Shown: positions 1-9,465, counted from the first letter of the stretch. The stretch: DNA of 13,540 bases from Terana coerulea (GCA_024811115.1 JAKOGH010000073.1:1-13540); one strand, 5' to 3'. Translations and numbers: made by a program. Notes: a model not told the origin generated them from the letters alone.

Positions 1-962
1 CCCTTCGTATGTCGAGATCCCACGCGCGATGACGCCAGAGGAGATTATGGCCGTGCAGGATGAATGCAACCGCTACGTCTTCGAAGGACGCCGTGTCTAC
101 GTAGAAGTCCAGGAGCTGGACCACGAGGGACGACAGTACAACGGTCCCTCCAAAGGTATCCCAGAGGACTACTCGGGTGGTGTGAACAGGATAGTGATAA
201 TCGACGGCCTTGACCGTGGCCCGTAAGCATAGTTTTCCCACAATGATAGCTGCAAATACATGCAATTGTGCTGACTTGCAACCTTAGATGTTGCGGCACT
301 CACGCCCCGACCATCCACAACCTCCAGCTCTTCTTACTCCCCAAATGGAGTCGCTCGCGCGGGGACATCCACCTCCACCGCTCGGCTCTACTTCCTCGCC
401 GGCCCGCGCCTCATCACCCACCTCACGTCCGCACACACGCACCTCAGCGCCGCCGCGGCGCGCGATGAGCTGCGGCGCGCCGCAGGTGCCCGAGCGTGTC
501 GCGCAGGTCGTCGACGAGCGCAGGAAGGCGAGCAAGCGGGTGGAGGACGTCGAGCTCGAGCTGGCAGGGTACGTCGCGCACGGCATCCTCGCCACTGCTT
601 CCGCAGAGCCCGCCGAGGGAAGGAAAATGTGCTTGTGCACAAACACCGCACGGACGACAGTGCGAACCCGCTGGGTTTCCTCACGTCCATATCGACAGTA
701 TTCATGGCCGCCGCGGCGGAACGCAGCCCGGTGCCGTCATACCTCGTCGTGATCTCCTCAGCACCCTCTACACAGATGGGATCGACCGACTGTTGTGATG
801 GTGCTAGGCTCGGATGACAAACGTGTCAAGGAGGTAGGTGAAGCGCTGAAGGCTAAGCTCGGCGTGAAGGGCGGAGGGAAGGGCTCGAGGTGGAGTGGGA
901 AGTTCTCAGGAGTGTGGAAGGACGCGAAGGGCGCTGCTGTGAGAAGTATATTGGGGCTATGA
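1..962 (+). CDS. AARSD1/AlaX-like Ala-tRNA trans-editing protein, 5' truncated, frame-disrupted
   Basis: Members of this family hydrolyse Ser or Gly wrongly attached to tRNA-Ala. The frame is open from the window edge (base 2), so the N-terminus, including the HxxxH zinc motif, lies outside. Exon 1 ends at 222; intron 223-287 is GT-AG. Exon 1 carries family-like sequence (IPRAMTPEEIMAVQDE, then GGVNRIVIIDGLDRGP) and exon 2 opens with CCGTHAP, the C-x-x-x-H half of the zinc site. Near the C-terminus GGGKGSRWSGKFSG resembles the glycine-rich DHHA1 motif of AlaRS. Stop at 960-962. Exon 2 is not one open frame: similarity moves between frames near 360 (G run), 484 (extra G), 624 (A run) and 787, each a single-base change, and the four cancel. 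It is either a real gene with sequence errors or a young pseudogene. The family call is firm; integrity is not. Confidence 0.75.
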
Positions 963-1219
963 TGATATATGAGGATAGCTTGTAAAGATATTGAAGACGA
1001 AATGAATGTGTGATAGATACGAAAGAGAGACATCGCGCAGTCGGGCATATATGCGCTCAAAACACAATGTATGACACCGATAGATATGGCTGGTACATGC
1101 TTAATCAGACCCACACATGACTGAGATCCTAAAACGTTCTAGAGCTCGGCCCAGTACTATCTGGATAGTGGCTTTCGTCATCGACATTTACGCATGTATC
1201 TTGATGATTTTAGTGAGCT
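963..1219. other. Convergent intergenic spacer
   Basis: This AT-richer stretch separates the 3' ends of the editing-protein gene and the RING gene. It should hold both 3' UTRs. I see no canonical AATAAA and no RNA gene. Confidence 0.5.
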
Positions 1220-2271
1220 CTAAGGTGCAATAATCCACTGTGAAGGAAGAGGAAGCGTACCAGCGTTGGTTTCATTATCCACTGTTTCTTCCCAATTGAC
1301 AGCACGGCCTGCTTCCGAGGCGTTATCCCCTTCTATTAGCTCCCGATACGTGCTATCATCGCCGATGTCGTTAGCCTGGCTGGGCGGTCGTGTGTCGTCG
1401 GGTTCCGAAGACGACCAATCGTAATCCTCGTCTCCCGGCTCCTTCCATGCACGCCATATGCGTGTTATAGGCTTGGCTCGAAATCCATGTAGTCCCGGCC
1501 ACCGACATCCGAGCTGTCACCGAAGTCGCTATCTGTGTGTAATCGTCCTCTTCGTCATAGTCGTCCTCTGCTTCGTAGTCGTCGTCTGGCTCGTAGTCTT
1601 CATCGGACGATTCGTCGTCTGATTCAGAGGGGGCCGGACGGCAAGGTATCATATCGGCATGCAGGACAGGTTCCGTTCTGATTGCGAATGATGAGTGGTG
1701 ATATTGGTAGCGTGCAAGCTCGCGACGCACTTTGTTTCTTATCCATTCTACAAGACTGGAATGCTGCACAGTCAGCTTAGAGCACCTTTAAAGCGACAAC
1801 TGGCTCACTCGGATTTACAGAAGATATGTCCACAGCCCTGCAACTTCGTGACACCAGCCAACTTCCCAGCAGGACATGATGTGTCGTCTTCGAAATCGGG
1901 TTTCAAGATGCTTGAGAACGGCATGAGACAGATAGGGCATGCTTCGTCGCGAGGGACGTCCTGCGCCGACAGAGTCGGTAGCTCCTGTATGGCCCGCTCG
2001 ATACGTTCCTCTACAGAAAGCTCGTCGCCGCTCGTAAATTCCAACGTATCCATGTGTCGCACGAGCTGTAAGCAGAGTAGCAAAGATGTGGAAGTGAGAA
2101 AGAGTCAAGATACTTGTCGCTTACGGGCGTCGGGAGTGGGAACGGCAAACGCGTAAACAACGTTCGCGTCGCATCACGTGTAATGAGACGCGTGAAACCA
2201 CGTTCAGCGGGCGCTCCTGCGCCTCTTCCGTCTCCGTCGCCGCTCACAAGCACAAAGCGAAAGATACCCAA
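1220..2271 (-). CDS. RING-finger protein with acidic C-terminal tail, probable E3 ubiquitin ligase
   Basis: Probable E3 ligase; substrate unknown. Exons on the minus strand: 2271-2125, 2065-1809, 1763-1731 and 1677-1220, with 45-59 nt GT-AG introns; stop at 1222-1220. The RING is spread over exons 2-4: DEACPICLMPFSS, a 26-residue spacer, GCGHIFCKSE, SLVEWIRNK and NGTCPACR. This gives C-x2-C, C-x-H-x2-C and C-x2-C, with an acidic residue where the sixth Cys ligand usually sits, as in other fungal FC-x-x-D RINGs. After the RING comes a tail very rich in Asp, Glu, Ser and Tyr. Expected length is about 297 residues. The frame breaks at four points: the exon 2 donor near 1808 (a G short), the G5 run at 1629-1633, the GTGTGT tract near 1535, and near 1475. 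Each is a single-base change. The ATG at 2271 is the first in frame with the exon 2 reading. Confidence 0.75.
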
Positions 2272-2473
2272 TACCAGCCACTACTTGCACCCTCCTTCAG
2301 ACGACACTCCTTGCAAGCAAGAACTCATCTTGGCGTGTTTCTATTTCTGGGTAATCTCCCGGATAGTTATATCCCACGCCAGTATTGCCCATAAGCTTCG
2401 TGATCTCACTCCCGGGACTGCTTCGAGCCCGTAGACTTCCTTATACCCCAAAACTTAGTCTCGCAGGATCATC
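2272..2473. promoter_or_regulatory. Shared divergent promoter region (RING gene / MFS permease)
   Basis: These 202 bases separate the start codons of two divergently transcribed genes, so both core promoters must lie here unless 5' UTR introns extend them. I see no canonical TATA box and no palindrome strong enough to name as an operator. Confidence 0.45.
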
Positions 2474-4419
2474 ATGGTCGTTATTCACGTAGATCCTCAA
2501 ACGCCTCTTCTGAAACCTGACGACGAGGACGAAGTTATAGGTCAGGGTTCTTGGGGTACCAACAACGAGGACATGGACGTCGAGTTCGGAGGGCCATTGG
2601 CGAGAGCGGAGCTGGAGCAGAAGTTACTCTGGAAGCTTGACAAGCGTATGTCGATATTGGTGCTCATATATTCTCAACTTCGTACGTCGCACCCCAGTTC
2701 ACTGTGTCACACGCACTGACTGCTTATAGATCGACAGGAATAACGCTGGGTATGTCGGATACAGGAGCTCGAACAGTGTACTGCTGTGTCAGTACGTTGA
2801 CAATGAACGATCTTCAGTGCAGCAAGGCTCCGCGGCTTCGAAGAAGATCTCGGGCTCAAGGGGCAGCAATTCGCGACAATTCTCTCGATCCTCTATGTGG
2901 GCTATATATCCATGCAAATACCATCGTAAGCACCATTTACTTAACTTCTTGCAAGCACGCCTTCATGCATTCGCATAGGAATATGTTTCTCAGTCATATT
3001 GGGAAGCCCTCCGTATATTTGCCTATCTGCATGATAGTCTGGGGATTCATCTCCGTCATGACTGGTAAGACTTCAAAACTTTCATCCTGCGCACGCAGCT
3101 CACTTATACAGCTTGCAGGATTTGCGACGAAGTAAGTTAGAGAAACATACCTTTGCAGCCACTATCTCTCACTATCTCTGACTCTCTCATCAGTTTCCTC
3201 GGCGCCCTCGTAACCCGCTTCATGCTCGGCATTGTCGAAGCCTCGTTCTTTCCAGGCGCCCTCTTTCTAATCAGCAAGTGGTACAAACACAGCGAGCTCG
3301 GCTCGCGCACCGCACTCCTCTTCTGCGGTAATATCATCAGCAACGCCTTCGGCGCGCTCATCGCCTCCGCGATCCTAGACAACATGCAGGGCGTCCTCGG
3401 GCGCGCCGCCTGGCGGTGGCTCTTCTATATCGAGGGGTCTTTGACGATCTTGGTGGCTGTATGCGCGATGTTCGTGCTGCCTGACTTCCCGGAGACGACT
3501 CGGCCTGGGTGGCTCACTGAGCAGGAGGTCCGGCTCGCCGTGAGACGCATGCACGAGGACGCCGATATTTCTGCTGAGCACGGCGGCAGGCATACAAGCC
3601 CTGGTAGAGGGACTCTGGATGGCGGTCAAAGATCCAAACGTCTACCTGTTAACCGTGATTATGACTTGTGAAGTCGTTGCTTGCAGCTTCACGGCCTGGT
3701 TCCCGACTATTGCGTCCACCCTCGGCTATGATCGCACGACGACGTTACTACTATGCGCGCCACCGTACCTGCTTACCACGTTTTTGGCATACTATGTCTC
3801 TCGGTGAGTCTACTTCATTTACACACGCATATACACCACTTATAGCCGTACCCTGTAGACACTCCGATGCCACAGGCGAGCGTTTCTATCACATCACCAT
3901 ACCATTTTGGATTGGTATGTTTGGATGTTGCATTGCAATGTCAACCATGAACACTGCAGCGCGCTACTTTTCGCTGTAGGTCGATATCCTGGTCGACGCA
4001 CCAAGGGCATGCATTGACAGTGTGCCCACAGGTTTCTTCTTGCACAGGCCTATGCTGGCTTCTCCGTATTTTACGGCTGGATGAGCAACACATTCCCGAG
4101 TCCGCCTGTGAAACGAGCCATCGCGCTCGCACTCATCAATGCCTTATCCCAGCTGGGCAACGTGGCGGGATCGTGCGTGCCCCCGTTTATTTGCTATCTG
4201 CACACGCTGACACCCCCTGCGTGCGCTGATAGATATGTGTGGCCCCACGAATGGGCCCCGACATATCGAAAGTCTTTTATGATTTGCATCGTCGCGGCTG
4301 GCACCTCGATAGCGTTGTCTTTTGTGCTTCGAAGACGCCTGGCTGCCATGAACAGGAAGCTGCATCGAGCAGAGATGGAGAGAGGTGAAACTGTGCCTGG
4401 GTTTAGGTACCTCATCTAG
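2474..4419 (+). CDS. MFS permease, anion:cation symporter (allantoate/nicotinate permease-like) family
   Basis: Plasma-membrane 12-helix transporter of the Dal5/Tna1-like group; the substrate, probably a small organic anion, cannot be read from sequence. Nine exons: 2474-2681, 2730-2749, 2818-2925, 2979-3064, 3119-3131 (13 nt), 3194-3803, 3859-3975, 4032-4172 and 4233-4419, with 48-68 nt introns. The first ~70 residues are an acidic cytosolic tail; then KLDKRMSILVLIY leads into helix 1, and FIDRNNAGAARLRGFEEDL is the family's DRxN-ARL-G-E-DL signature. ILYVGYISMQIPSNMF, the loop-2/3 WYKHSELGSR, WRWLFYIEGSLT and the cytosolic PDFPETTRPGWLTEQE are also typical. About 495 residues, the usual length. 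One extra base near 2671 and one near 3590 break the frame; splice phases are otherwise all consistent. The second half is clean. Confidence 0.88.
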
Positions 4420-4684
4420 GTACATCCCATTCTTACTGAGATATTCACCCTGTTTGGTTTCTTGGAGTGTCAATTGCCAATCATGTAGATTATATAGATG
4501 AGCTGCACGCGCGCGTATAAGACGTTTTGAGGGCCTCATAAGTACATCCTCTCGAGTCAAACTCGGAATAGCCTGCGCTCAGTTGCGGCAGATACGATAT
4601 ATGCTACAGCAGAATACATATCAAAAATTCCAGTGGTAGAAGGACAAAGAGAAGATTTAGGCGTGAGTTGGTTTCCCTCCTCGG

Positions 4685-4766
4685 AGGTACTTATCCCGAG
4701 GACCACGCAAAGGTCCACGCCAGGACGAACATCAAAAGGATGTCCGCCCTCCCTCGGGACGTACCT
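4685..4766. repeat. Cloverleaf-like imperfect inverted repeat
   Basis: AGGTAC (4685-4690) pairs with GTACCT (4761-4766), and TCCCGAG (4694-4700) with CTCGGGA (4753-4759), giving a 13-bp outer stem with a small internal loop. Inside are two shorter hairpins: GACC/GGTC (4701-4704 with 4712-4715) and GGAC/GTCC (4723-4726 with 4742-4745). It is not a tRNA: there is no T-loop consensus. It could be a structured transcript, a decayed MITE-like element or chance. Confidence 0.45.
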
Positions 4767-5378
4767 TCAAATTCAATCATGTCTCAGTGAGAGTCGAACG
4801 GCTGTCGAAGCGCAATGCACGCCGAAGTAGTGTACCACATAGGGAGGTGCAGGGGTCAAGTCACTGCTCGCCCGGCAAACGTATGGCCACAGGCCGCCAT
4901 ACTCGACTGAGGCCAGCCACCAGAACGAGCATGGTTTCGCACGGCCGGACGACGAGGGGTTGTCACAACCTGCACCTGGGCTATGGGCTACACGTACCTG
5001 CTATACATCGCAGCCGTCGGAAGGAGGAGGGAGAGAGTCGGACTGTCGAAGGGGTCTGGGGTGCACGGACTGTTGGGAGGACGCGGGCAAAGGAAGTCCA
5101 TGGACACGCTCATCGCTCTTCAGGCCGACCGCCTGCGGTGGGCACACAAGGTCATGGAGGTTAACAGGCACCAAGGCCCAAGGCGCGTCCATGCCACCAC
5201 TGGCACTTGTGTTGTTTGGTGGGCCCATGAACGCAGGCGGCGGGAGAGGCGACGAGGTGCTACCCACAGAGACACAATGCCGGAAAGTCCTCCCGTCGCG
5301 CACCTAGACAGGCCCGGGGAAGGGGTCGAAGAGAAGGAGAGGAGGCAGGCTGGTGAAGAGAGAGGGAGAGGGGGCAGG

Positions 5379-5388
5379 GTATTTATAC
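5379..5388. promoter_or_regulatory. Near-palindromic TATA box of an unassigned promoter
   Basis: GTATTTATAC reads TATAAATA on the minus strand (5387-5380) and TATTTATA on the plus strand. On the minus strand it is followed by a long CT-rich tract, typical of strong fungal core promoters, and the first minus ATG is at 5228 (75 codons, stop at 5003-5001, unrecognised, rich in Pro and Ser). On the plus strand the first good ATG is at 5468 (76 codons, ending 5698, also unrecognised). The CT-rich leader favours minus-strand use, but neither ORF is strong enough to call. Confidence 0.35.
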
Positions 5389-5898
5389 TGCGCGGGGGTG
5401 GTGGTCTGTTTATTGACAATCAACAAGGTCACGCCGCGGGCACTCTTCACGTTCTGAACCATCTCACATGCCTAATTCGGCCGATGCACTGCTCCTGACG
5501 CCCAACAGATTTGCCGCCGGCGGGCGGCCGCTTGAACACTGGCAGACCCTTGCACATCTCATTCTACGTGTTTTATCCACGTCATGGTGGACAACGTTCA
5601 GTGCATCATTTCACCCACTGCTGGAACGAGCATCGCTGGACAAAATAGGCGAGACGGAATATCTTGAGAATACGAAAGAACGGACGTACAGTGACTAGTG
5701 ACCGGCCATGCGCCAGTACTGCTTACCGTGAAAGAGATATGGACATGCGTAACCAGTCCTCGGACTGCTGCCCGCAGCAAGCATCTGACTGACCTTCACG
5801 AAACGGTTCATCCACCCGTCGAACGCTTTGTGACATGTAGCAATAGAGTTGTAGCCGTAGCCACCCTTGTATTGACACACCGAGCCGGACAAATGGGG

Positions 5899-7319
5899 CT
5901 AGTACAAGGCGAGAACCGCAAGAACCAAAGACAGCAGCTGAACCCAGAAAGACATCTTCGCGATATCAGCACCGCCGCTCATGAGCTTCGCCAACCCGTC
6001 CTGCGAGTCGTATCCGGAAGGGCCGCAAGAACAAGTGTTGGTCGAGGCAGCGGCCACGACAGCGTGCGATGTTGTCTTCGACATCCCAGACAGAGTAGCA
6101 CCAGGCACAGACGAAGAGTGGGTCTTGGGCTTTGCGGATGCTGGAAGGTCGGCCGTCGGCGCCGCGGCCTCAGTCGCAGCGTCACCCGAGTCCTGGCTTG
6201 CGGACGAGGTAGGCGCGGTGTCGTCGGCAGAGGAGGAAGAGCTCTTGGTCTTGGTCGACGATGCGACTGCTTTCGCCTTCGAGCTTGTCTTGACATCCGA
6301 AGGATCTGCAGAGGCGGTGGCTTTAACCTTGCTTGAGCTGGATGAAGCGCTGGCCTTCGGCGTTCCCTCTGCAGTCACGCTGGACGATGAGTACGAACCG
6401 CCGCTGTCCTTGTCGTCGCTGTCGTCTTCACCGTCGTCGTCGCCATCGTCGCCGTCATCGCCATTACCGTTGTCGGAGCCCTTTTCATCTCTGTCGTCCT
6501 CAGACCCAGAATCGTCGCCATCGCCAGATGAGTCCTCGGAGTGCCTGACTTCGATTTGTTCAGCATGCTGGATATTGGACTGATCGACAGCTGTGGATGA
6601 CTCCGTGTCCGAACCGGTGTCGTCAAACGTCGGGTCTGCGTCACTCGTGTCCGAGTCCGTGTCGTCCAACGCCGGGTCTGCATCGCTCGTGTCCGCGTCC
6701 GCGTCGTTGGAAACCAAGGCACCTGTACCCCACGGGATCGTGTCGCCATTTGGTTGCTGAGTGTTCTCGGGTGGCATATATTCTCCAGATGGTGACATGA
6801 TCTACGGCCACAAGGTGAGCCATGACAGCACATGAAGCATAAACAGTACACGTACGGTAAATCGTGTCGTCCACTTTGCATCACCGGTCTGACCGTTGTT
6901 GGTAAACTAGCAAGAGTCATGAGTACCACTATACCACCATAGGCACAGTAGCGCATACCTGGTAGAAGTAGATGGCGGAATATGGATCGACCTCCGGACA
7001 CGTCCAATTGAATGGCGTCAGGGTAGCGTCTGTGCCGTCCAGGGAAGAAGCAACGTTCGCGACCCAGCTCATGTTGGTATTCGAGCCTGACATGAGGTCT
7101 AGAAGTAGAAGATGTCAGCCGCGTCCACGGACGTTTCCGACGAGCCATACCGATGGTGACATTCGTCCATGTTCCTGCTTGGTCGACGTCCCACACGATG
7201 GTGCAGTTGCTGCCGGCAGCGAATGCTTCTCCGGGGCCAGGAGCGGTAGGCGTGAGATCTGCCAGAGTCGTCGCCGCCAGATAGAGGAAGATTATAACGA
7301 GTGAACGTGCGATGGTCAT
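5899..7319 (-). CDS. Secreted Ser/Asp-rich GPI-anchored protein with Kre9/KNH-like N-terminal domain
   Basis: Probable cell-surface protein; the N-terminal domain family is linked to beta-1,6-glucan and wall assembly, but this member's role is unknown. Exons (minus): 7319-7151, 7098-6959, 6906-6856 and 6801-5899, with 52-54 nt introns, giving 420 residues with no frame break. Residues 1-20 are a signal peptide. Residues about 21-125 match the Ser-Thr-rich GPI family domain (LTPTAPGPGEAF, NCTIVWDVDQAGTW, LMSGSNTNMSWVANVASSLDG, NWTCPEVDPYSAIYFYQFT), with sequons at NCT, NVT, NMS and NWT. Then come a 14-residue tandem repeat (158-185), an Asp/Gly-rich block (about 208-255), a long Ser/Thr/Lys/Ala stalk, a Cys-x-Cys pair and a C-terminal hydrophobic stretch (MSFWVQLLSLVLAVLALY) after SGG, as expected for a GPI signal. 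The Asp-rich block is unusual for this family. It shares its upstream region with VPS24. Confidence 0.88.
6607..6690 (-). repeat. Two tandem 42-bp coding repeats
   Basis: Within the GPI-protein gene, 6690-6649 and 6648-6607 encode TSDADPALDDTDSD and TSDADPTFDDTGSD in frame. The units differ at a few positions, so the duplication is not brand new. Such repeats commonly vary in copy number between strains of surface proteins. Confidence 0.85.
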
Positions 7320-7706
7320 GATGAGGAGAGTAGAGCGGTAGGTAAAAACGAAAGCAAAGAGAGCAGGACGACCAGCGTAGAAGGAATGTGGGTGGTACCG
7401 GACCAGGTGAGGGTGTGAAAGAGAGAAGTGCTGAGCTGTCCAGCAGGGGAATGCATGGCTGAAATAGCCTGCGGCGGAGGCTTGCCAGAGGCTGACGAGG
7501 ACGGATGCGGACGAGTGCAAGCCGCAAAGCGCCAGCCTCGGGCTCTGCACGATCGCGCGCTTGATGCGCTCCTGATGCGCCTTTGTGGCGCTTGGCATCA
7601 CTTGGACCTGGGCGCTCGCGTTCTCCCAAGCAGGCTATGACTGCACTCTTCCTCCGTCCACCCCTCACACCCCTCCCGCCTTCCGTACCCACCACACCAC
7701 ACACGT
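7320..7706. promoter_or_regulatory. Shared divergent promoter region (GPI protein / VPS24)
   Basis: These 387 bases separate two start codons. The minus-strand leader next to the GPI gene (7320-7400) is CT-rich, and the leader before VPS24 (7640-7705) is also pyrimidine-rich with CCACACC-type tracts. Around 7570-7597 TGATGCGCC and GGCGC-TTG-GCATCA form an imperfect palindrome next to a second TGATGCGC copy, a possible factor-binding site. No canonical TATA is visible. ORFs spanning this interval are shadows. Confidence 0.45.
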
Positions 7707-8574
7707 ATGCAGACAATAAACCGATTCATATACGGCCCGACGCCGGAGGAGCGCATCCGCGCGTGGCAGGCGAAGCTGCGCTCGGAGCAGCGCCAGCTCG
7801 ACCGGGAGATGAGGCAGGTCGGTCTCGGCGGCCCAGGTTGATGCGCGGCGTGCTGACCCGGGGACGCAGCTGGACGCGGCGACGAACAAGGCGCGGACGA
7901 CGGTGAAGCAGCTGGCGACGAAGGGCGACGTGAAGTCCGCGCGGATACTCGCGCGCGAGGTCGTCCGGAGTAACAAGCAGAAGGACCGGCTGTCGGTGAG
8001 CAAGGCGCGGCTCGGCTCGATAGGGACACAGCTGTCGCAGCAGCTGGGTGAGTGCAGCCGGGGTCCTCGGTGTGACGATGCTGACATTCGGTGGTGTGAG
8101 AGCAATGACCAAGGTGACCGGGTCGCTGCAGAAATCCACGGAGATCATGAAGCTCTCGAATCAGCTCATCAAGCTACCTCAGATCACCCAGACCATGCGA
8201 GAAATGAGCATAGAGATGACGAAGGTCGGTTGAAACCTTCCTACAATGAAGTAAGCACGGTGTGGCTCACTATCATGCAACTGCAGGCTGGCATTTTGGA
8301 GGAGATGATGGACGATACCCTTGCCGTGGAGGAGGATGAAGAGCTGGAGGAGGAGGCTGACGCAGAGGTGGATAAGGTGTTGTTTGACCTTACAAATGGC
8401 AAGCTTGGGCAGGCAGGTGCAGTGCCAGAGCCACCGGTGAGTCTACTTGCAACCTCTCTCTGTACCGCAGCTCACATTCGTGTTCCGCAGTCACTGGAGG
8501 ACAAGCTGGAAGACGAAGAGACCGAACGCGTTATGGAGCAATACCGACAGCAACTCAGCGGTCTCCTCAGCTGA
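7707..8574 (+). CDS. VPS24: ESCRT-III subunit Vps24 (CHMP3 orthologue)
   Basis: Vps24 co-assembles with Vps2 on Snf7 filaments at endosomes and recruits Vps4 for membrane scission in the multivesicular-body pathway. Five exons: 7707-7817, 7870-8047, 8103-8224, 8287-8436 and 8491-8574, with 52-62 nt introns, giving 214 residues, close to the usual ~220, with no frame break. The basic N-terminus MQTINRFIYGPTPEERIRAW leads into the alpha1-alpha2 hairpin (LDAATNKARTTVKQLATKGD, ILAREVVRSNKQKDRL). VTGSLQKSTEIMKL, LPQITQTMREMS and AGILEEMMDDTLAVEEDEEL match CHMP3 closely and separate it from Vps2. The acidic linker is followed by a C-terminal MIM-like helix (ERVMEQYRQQLSGLLS) for Vps4 binding. The first intron is GC-rich and must be removed because it contains a stop in the exon 1 frame. 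Confidence 0.95.
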
Positions 8575-9235
8575 TCAATCGGAATGGTACGATGGCTGTG
8601 TATTACGCTGGGAGAAGATCTTGTATAGTATTATTTGGTATACGTCTTAGTTTCTACACTGCGCGTTGTGAGAATTGGAGAGCACCGGCAAGATCTGCGT
8701 TGCTATAGGCGAACGACCTAGACCCAGTGTCTCATCTTCTAGGCACCAGCATGCTCACAAGCTTAGAACCCTTACCTCACCATTCATACCGTGGACCCGC
8801 AAGGCGCCCGCTCTCTTCCATAGAAACAACGCCACCATTCTTGACATAATCTGCTACGGGCCCGCGTCCACACGAATAGGCACAGACGGCGGGTACTACA
8901 CTTACATGCTATCTTGGGCTCATGCGTCGCTGATTGCTTGTATGGAATAGGCGCATTTGCATTGATCTTCCGCCTAGCAGCAGATTCGCACATTCAGATA
9001 GAGGTCAGGTACGAATTAAGTCCTCAGACACGCCACCGCCTCCGTCGACTTCGACGAATCACGCGCAGATCCATCTGGAACATCAGTCGACGGCCTCCGG
9101 GCGTTGCCACAGCTGGTCCGCACACCGGCTTCGCAAAGCGTTTATTGGGTATTATAAGAGCATGGCCGAGCAGACGCCTAAGGCGAGCCATCTGCCTCTG
9201 CTGCCGCCACCTCGCCCACTCGCAAGAAATCCATT
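8575..9235. other. Intergenic region: VPS24 3' end and peptide-gene 1 upstream region
   Basis: No gene is supported in these 661 bases. The first part should hold the VPS24 3' UTR, the last 100 bases the core promoter of the first peptide gene. Small ORFs on both strands lack recognisable domains. Confidence 0.5.
9150..9158 (+). promoter_or_regulatory. TATA-like box of peptide gene 1
   Basis: TATTATAAG lies 78 bases before the ATG of the first peptide precursor, a normal distance for a fungal core promoter. An ATG at 9162 would lie upstream of the expected start site and so should not be translated. The bases just before the ATG (CCCACTCGCAAGAA) resemble those before the second peptide gene (CCCACCCCAAGAA). 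Confidence 0.5.
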
Positions 9236-9465
9236 ATGCGTCTCGCGCTGAAGTTCGGCCTGCTTGCCGTCGCCCTGCAGCTACTGCAGGTCGTTGCTGC
9301 CACCCCTACTGCCCACGTGCGTGTCTCGGCCCCCGTTTCCGACTGTCCCGCTGTTGATTGCTTGCATCTCACGTTGCTGTGTTATAGCTGGCCGAGAGGC
9401 AGGGCACCTGCGGCGGCATGCGTTGCACATGGTGGAAGAAGGAACACGGCGTGGAGGAGGCTTGA
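9236..9465 (+). CDS. Secreted mini-peptide precursor 1 (QxxCGGxxCxxW family)
   Basis: Unrecognised family. Exon 1 9236-9316, intron 9317-9387 (GT-AG, phase 0), exon 2 9388-9465; 52 residues. Residues 1-22 form a signal peptide (hydrophobic core LLAVALQLLQVVAA), followed by a short pro-segment TPTAH-LAER. The predicted core is residues 32-43, QGTCGGMRCTWW, then Lys-Lys and the acidic tail EHGVEEA. Precursor 2 has the same length of exon 1, the same intron position and phase, and the same order of parts. Two Cys four residues apart could form one disulphide loop; the N-terminal Gln could cyclise to pyroglutamate. The upstream site is Glu-Arg, not Lys-Arg, so Kex2 cleavage here is less certain than in the paralogue. 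Without splicing the frame runs on to 9508 and the Cys motif is lost. A role in signalling, antimicrobial activity or host interaction is inference only. Confidence 0.75.

Larger units (their letters stand above)
4420..5898. other. Intergenic region without a convincing gene
   Basis: This 1.5-kb stretch lies between the 3' ends of the MFS and GPI-protein genes. Several ORFs of 60-171 codons are open here on both strands (longest 4983-5498 +), but none has recognisable domains, a signal peptide or a convincing splice structure; the Arg/Gly/His-rich translations look like readings of GC-rich non-coding DNA. It does hold a cloverleaf-like inverted repeat (4685-4766), a GA-rich tract on the plus strand (about 5316-5378) and a TATA motif at 5379-5388. 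A decayed mobile element is possible, but I found no terminal repeats or target duplications. Confidence 0.5.

Noticed and set aside
4775..4805. tRNA T-arm-like motif GTTCGACTC on the minus strand
   Set aside because: The bases on either side do not form a T-stem, and no matching acceptor or anticodon arm was found.
5211..5425. Possible solo LTR on the minus strand (starts TGTTG, contains TATAAATA, ends AACAACA)
   Set aside because: The flanking bases show no target-site duplication, and there is no primer-binding site or second LTR.
4983..5498. 171-codon plus-strand ORF, rich in Arg and Gly
   Set aside because: No domain, odd composition, and it crosses the GA-rich leader of a likely minus-strand promoter.
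5695..5892. Minus-strand frame with QYKGGYGY and a later Cys, similar in look to the peptide core QYKCGGYPCGGW
   Set aside because: It has no ATG or signal peptide, lies in the 3' UTR of the GPI gene, and lacks the Cys spacing and dibasic sites. A chance resemblance.
6375..7601. 408-codon minus-strand ORF
   Set aside because: It reads through introns of the GPI-protein gene and changes to a meaningless frame after exon 1; the spliced model explains the real coding parts.
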